From an uncultured Dehalococcoidia bacterium (GTDB taxonomy: Bacteria; Chloroflexota; Dehalococcoidia; Bin125): a DNA stretch of 64,000 nt. Made by a program: the position numbers and the translations under genes. A model generated the notes under the pieces. That model searched no databases, was not told the origin of the DNA, and saw nothing but the letters and a program-made list of their open reading frames with translations. The stretch spans positions 62,001 through 126,000 of the forward strand of contig CATQGW010000001.1 in assembly GCA_958295515.1 (NCBI GenBank), written 5' to 3'. Shown piece after piece: positions 61,413 through 64,000 of this stretch. Each line of letters opens with the position of its first letter. Position 1 is the first letter of the stretch.

Positions 61413-64000
61413 TTAGCCGCTGGTCAGCCAGAGGATGGCGCCGGGGCGCACCTCAAAGTTGCTCTGGCCGGGGACGGGGCGTCCGTCGACCACGCCGTAG
61501 CGCAGCCAGGCGCCGTTGTACCAGAGCAGGATGGCGCTGAAGCCGTCGCCCAGGCCGTCCAGCAGCGCGGAGGCGGTGGTGGTTCCCTCGCCGAGCCAGC
61601 TGCTGTAGTCGTTGGGCATCTTGCGGCTCAGGCTGTCCGCCGGGTTGGCCGGGGCGGCCGGCTCGGCGGGAGCGACCTCGGCGGTGGTGATCAGGCGAAC
61701 GTTGCCGGCGGTGCCGGAGCTGACCCGCACCGAGTCGCGCCCGGCGGCGACCACCTCGTAGGTGATCGCGACCTGGCCGTCCTTGGTCTTGGTCGTCTCG
61801 CGGACCTTCACCAGCACGTTGAGCGCGCCGGTCCTGGAGGCGGTGAACGTCACCGGGGTGCCGTCGGGCACGGCGCTGCCGTCCGCGTCGCTCAGGGTGG
61901 CGGTCAGGGTGAAGCGCCCGCCGATGGTCAGCTCGCCGTCCGGCTCGCTGATCTCGATGGTCTCGGGACCGCCGCTGACCGTGAAGGTCTGGGTGTCGAC
62001 GAGCGTGCCGGCTTTGACCTCGAGCGTGTACTCGCCGTTCTTCAGCGGGGCCGTGGGCGCCGCGTTCACGTCGAGCTGCACCTGCCGGTTGCCGGCGGCG
62101 TCGAGGTCATCAACCATGCTGCCCGCGGTCTCGCCGGCCTTCTGGAGCGGCCAGGCGACCGCGAAGTTGCCGGTGGCGCTGGTGCTGCGCCAGACGACTT
62201 TGCCGTCGGGGTCCGTGATCCGGGTGGTGGTCGCGCCCGGCGGCAGGGCTTTCACATTGCTGCCGTTGGCGTCGGCCAGGCTGACCGAGAGGCGCAGGCG
62301 GTCGCGGGTCTCCGCGTCGTCCCGCCCACCAGGATTGTCCTCGGTGCTGCCCGCCACGGTGTTCACGTTCAGCACGCCGGTGGCCGGCTCGCTGATCGTC
62401 AGCTTGGTGGCGGTGCCGGAGAAGGTGACGGTGACCGGGTCGATGTCGAGCAGCGAGCCGCCGCCCCTGGGCAGCACCTGGGCGCGCACCATGGTGGAGC
62501 TCGCCTTGTTGGTGGCGCCGGGGTGGGTCAGCTGGACCACGATGTTGCCCGAGTTGGCCGCGTTCAGCTTGGTCACGTCGACCTGGCAGGTCAGCGCGCA
62601 GTTGCCGCTGGCGGCGCCGGCCGGACTGAGCAGGCTGAGCGTGCCGGAGGTGGTGGTGAAGAGCAGCGAGCTGACCGAGTTGGCGCCTGCGGCAGTGCCC
62701 TCGGAGCTGAGGATCTGCAGCCGCAGTCGCGTGGTCCCGTTCACCGCAATGTTGGACGGGTAGTCCTCTTCGTCGCCGGTGACCGTCGGGTTGCCCGGGT
62801 TCCGGGCGAAGCCGAACTCGGCGCGATCAGCCTCCTTGACCGTGCCGATCTTGATCGGCAGGGTTGCGGTGACGTTCTCTTTGCCGTCCACGGTGAGGTT
62901 GGCGGAGATCGTGAAGGTGCCGTCGGGGGTGCCCGCCGGGATCGTGATCTGGCCAGCCGTGCCCGTGGTGGTGGTCGTGCCGCGGTCGAGGTAGACCGGG
63001 CAGGACCAGGTCGTTACCTGGTCAACCGTGCGGCTGCCGCAGACGCCCGGTTCGCCGTCGAGCAGCACGTTGCTCGCCTGCACGTCCTGCGTCGTCGTCG
63101 TCACCGGCGGAGTACCGGTGGTGGTCGTCTTCGTGGCCGAGAGGTCGAAGGCGTAGGCCTGACCGTGGTCGGTGCTGGTGGGGAGGGTGGCGAGGGCGAA
63201 GGCGCGCTCGGTCTGACCGACGACGAGCGTGTCGTCGCCGTCGATCGCCGCGCTGGAGCCGAAGTAGCTGCCGCCGGTCAGATCGATGTCGGCATCGGTG
63301 GCGGCGGCCCAAGAGGCGCCGTCCCTCTTGAAGACGTACGCTTTGCCGTCTTTCCATGCGCTGGAGACGACCACCTCGTCGCCGCCGTCGTTGACTGCCA
63401 CTGCGTTGCCGAACAGGTCGCCGGCGACGGCGTCGCCGTCGGTCAGCTTGGCCGGCGTCGAGTGGATGTTCATCCAAGCAGCACCCGCGGCGACCCAGAC
63501 GTAGGCGGCTCCTGCCCAAGAGGCGGTTGTGGTGATCCCGGCGGCGCCGGCGACGATCACACTGCCGTCCCGGTTGATATCAAGCACGGCGCCGACTCGG
63601 ATCGCGCTTGTCGATTCCCCGGTCCGCGCGAGTGCGCTTTCAGTGGCGTCAACCCATCCGCCGGTGGTCGGCTTCCGGAAGATCAGGACGCCACCGTTCT
63701 CGTCGTCGCCACTAGAGTTCGTATCGCGGCGGGGTGCGCCGACGGCGACGACGCTGCCGTTGCCGGAGATGGCGACGGCGGAGCCGTTCATCTTGCCGGC
63801 ATCGGAGGTCGCAGTAGTTTTGGTGACTGCCGCAGCGCTGTCGGAGTTGGCGTCGGCCCAGCCGGCGGTCGGCTTGGTGAAGATGTAGGCGGCGCCGTTC
63901 GCGGTGACACCGCCGTGGCCGCCGGTGGAGCCGACCACGATCGTCGAAGCGGTGTCGTCGATCGCCACGTCGATGCCGAACTCGGTGGGCTTGTTTGCGC
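61413..64000 (-). CDS. Giant surface protein, C-terminal part (partial; start outside window)
   Basis: The frame is open through base 64000, so the N-terminus lies beyond the window. The visible part (about 862 codons) begins with FG-GAP-like blades (FGIDVAIDDTASTIVVGS, MNGSAVAISGNGSVVAVG, FGNAVAVNDGGDEVVVSS), then CGSRTVDQVTTWSC, IPAGTPDGTFTISANL, Ig-like domains with DADGSAVPDGTPVTF, and the W-G module 61416-61610. It is a close paralogue of 57698-60976. The C-terminal module keeps YSSWLGEGTTTASALLDGL. Confidence 0.85.
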   Translation of the reverse strand, partial: ANKPTEFGIDVAIDDTASTIVVGSTGGHGGVTANGAAYIFTKPTAGWADANSDSAAAVTKTTATSDAGKMNGSAVAISGNGSVVAVGAPRRDTNSSGDDENGGVLIFRKPTTGGWVDATESALARTGESTSAIRVGAVLDINRDGSVIVAGAAGITTTASWAGAAYVWVAAGAAWMNIHSTPAKLTDGDAVAGDLFGNAVAVNDGGDEVVVSSAWKDGKAYVFKRDGASWAAATDADIDLTGGSYFGSSAAIDGDDTLVVGQTERAFALATLPTSTDHGQAYAFDLSATKTTTTGTPPVTTTTQDVQASNVLLDGEPGVCGSRTVDQVTTWSCPVYLDRGTTTTTGTAGQITIPAGTPDGTFTISANLTVDGKENVTATLPIKIGTVKEADRAEFGFARNPGNPTVTGDEEDYPSNIAVNGTTRLRLQILSSEGTAAGANSVSSLLFTTTSGTLSLLSPAGAASGNCALTCQVDVTKLNAANSGNIVVQLTHPGATNKASSTMVRAQVLPRGGGSLLDIDPVTVTFSGTATKLTISEPATGVLNVNTVAGSTEDNPGGRDDAETRDRLRLSVSLADANGSNVKALPPGATTTRITDPDGKVVWRSTSATGNFAVAWPLQKAGETAGSMVDDLDAAGNRQVQLDVNAAPTAPLKNGEYTLEVKAGTLVDTQTFTVSGGPETIEISEPDGELTIGGRFTLTATLSDADGSAVPDGTPVTFTASRTGALNVLVKVRETTKTKDGQVAITYEVVAAGRDSVRVSSGTAGNVRLITTAEVAPAEPAAPANPADSLSRKMPNDYSSWLGEGTTTASALLDGLGDGFSAILLWYNGAWLRYGVVDGRPVPGQSNFEVRPGAILWLTSG

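Overview
The window looks like a chromosomal segment of a high-GC bacterium, most plausibly a Chloroflexota of the SAR202/Dehalococcoidia-like kind. This is inferred from gene content. There are several luciferase-like flavin or F420 monooxygenases (8485-9387, 15372-16574, 56231-57400), F420 genes (npdG at 39655, cofE at 40317) and a PPOX-type protein. There are also small catabolic enzymes of the amidohydrolase, hydrolase, NIPSNAP and VOC types, and a hydroxysqualene dehydroxylase-like gene. I found no rRNA, tRNA, CRISPR array or prophage module. Genes are short operons on both strands, often with 4-base ATGA/GTGA overlaps.

Layout. 1-4755: the start of an Lhr-type helicase, a collapsed methylase/HNH relic, an AT-richer solitary reverse transcriptase flanked by an 18-bp direct repeat, and an M20 peptidase. 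4861-7748: a large Ig-like surface protein whose best start lies upstream of a G15 tract that puts it out of frame as sequenced. 7758-11374: NIPSNAP, a luciferase-like oxidoreductase and two tandem HSL-type hydrolases. 11371-13914: a coupled dual-OB/DUF488/DUF488 operon, a promoter-plus-terminator unit that looks like a small RNA, and a NYN-domain protein. 13945-21296: a CoA-transferase, a monooxygenase, PPOX, a lipoprotein, a HEPN-like protein, a VOC pair and a YyaL-type protein. 21541-26562: a RelA/SpoT synthetase with a small partner gene, an aquaporin, a HAD phosphatase with a glycosyltransferase, and a DHDPS-like aldolase.

26589-32892: a damaged locus with an M20 relic, then peroxiredoxin with a MidA-type methyltransferase, YjbQ, a SirB1-type protein, a GltD-like oxidoreductase and a cupin. 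32889-42084: a lipoprotein with a 15-bp repeat at its start, a polyferredoxin, two Uma2 proteins, an ABC importer operon, npdG-cofE and two SRPBCC proteins. 42100-44088: a secreted zinc metallopeptidase. 44121-44830: four 115-bp twin-hairpin (REPIN/BIME-like) units. 44891-57400: HpnE-like, RidA, an RF-like GGQ protein, hydrolases, DoxX, a D-aminoacylase-type enzyme, two paralogous PD-(D/E)XK-like proteins, a radical SAM protein, a retropepsin-like protein, a beta-lactamase-family hydrolase and another monooxygenase. 57698-64000: two further giant surface proteins, the last running off the window.

The most interesting system is the surface-protein family. Three giant proteins share a C-terminal half and a roughly 60-residue W-G terminal module, but have different N-terminal halves (Ig-like repeats or an FG-GAP-like propeller). 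Two of them have a G15/G16 homopolymer in a similar sequence setting at the 5' end, which suggests slipped-strand phase variation. The same W-G module occurs twice in the metallopeptidase. Second-tier candidates for undescribed or defence-related biology are the solitary RT, the dual-OB/DUF488/NYN locus with its small RNA, the RelA/SpoT pair and the nuclease-fold pair.
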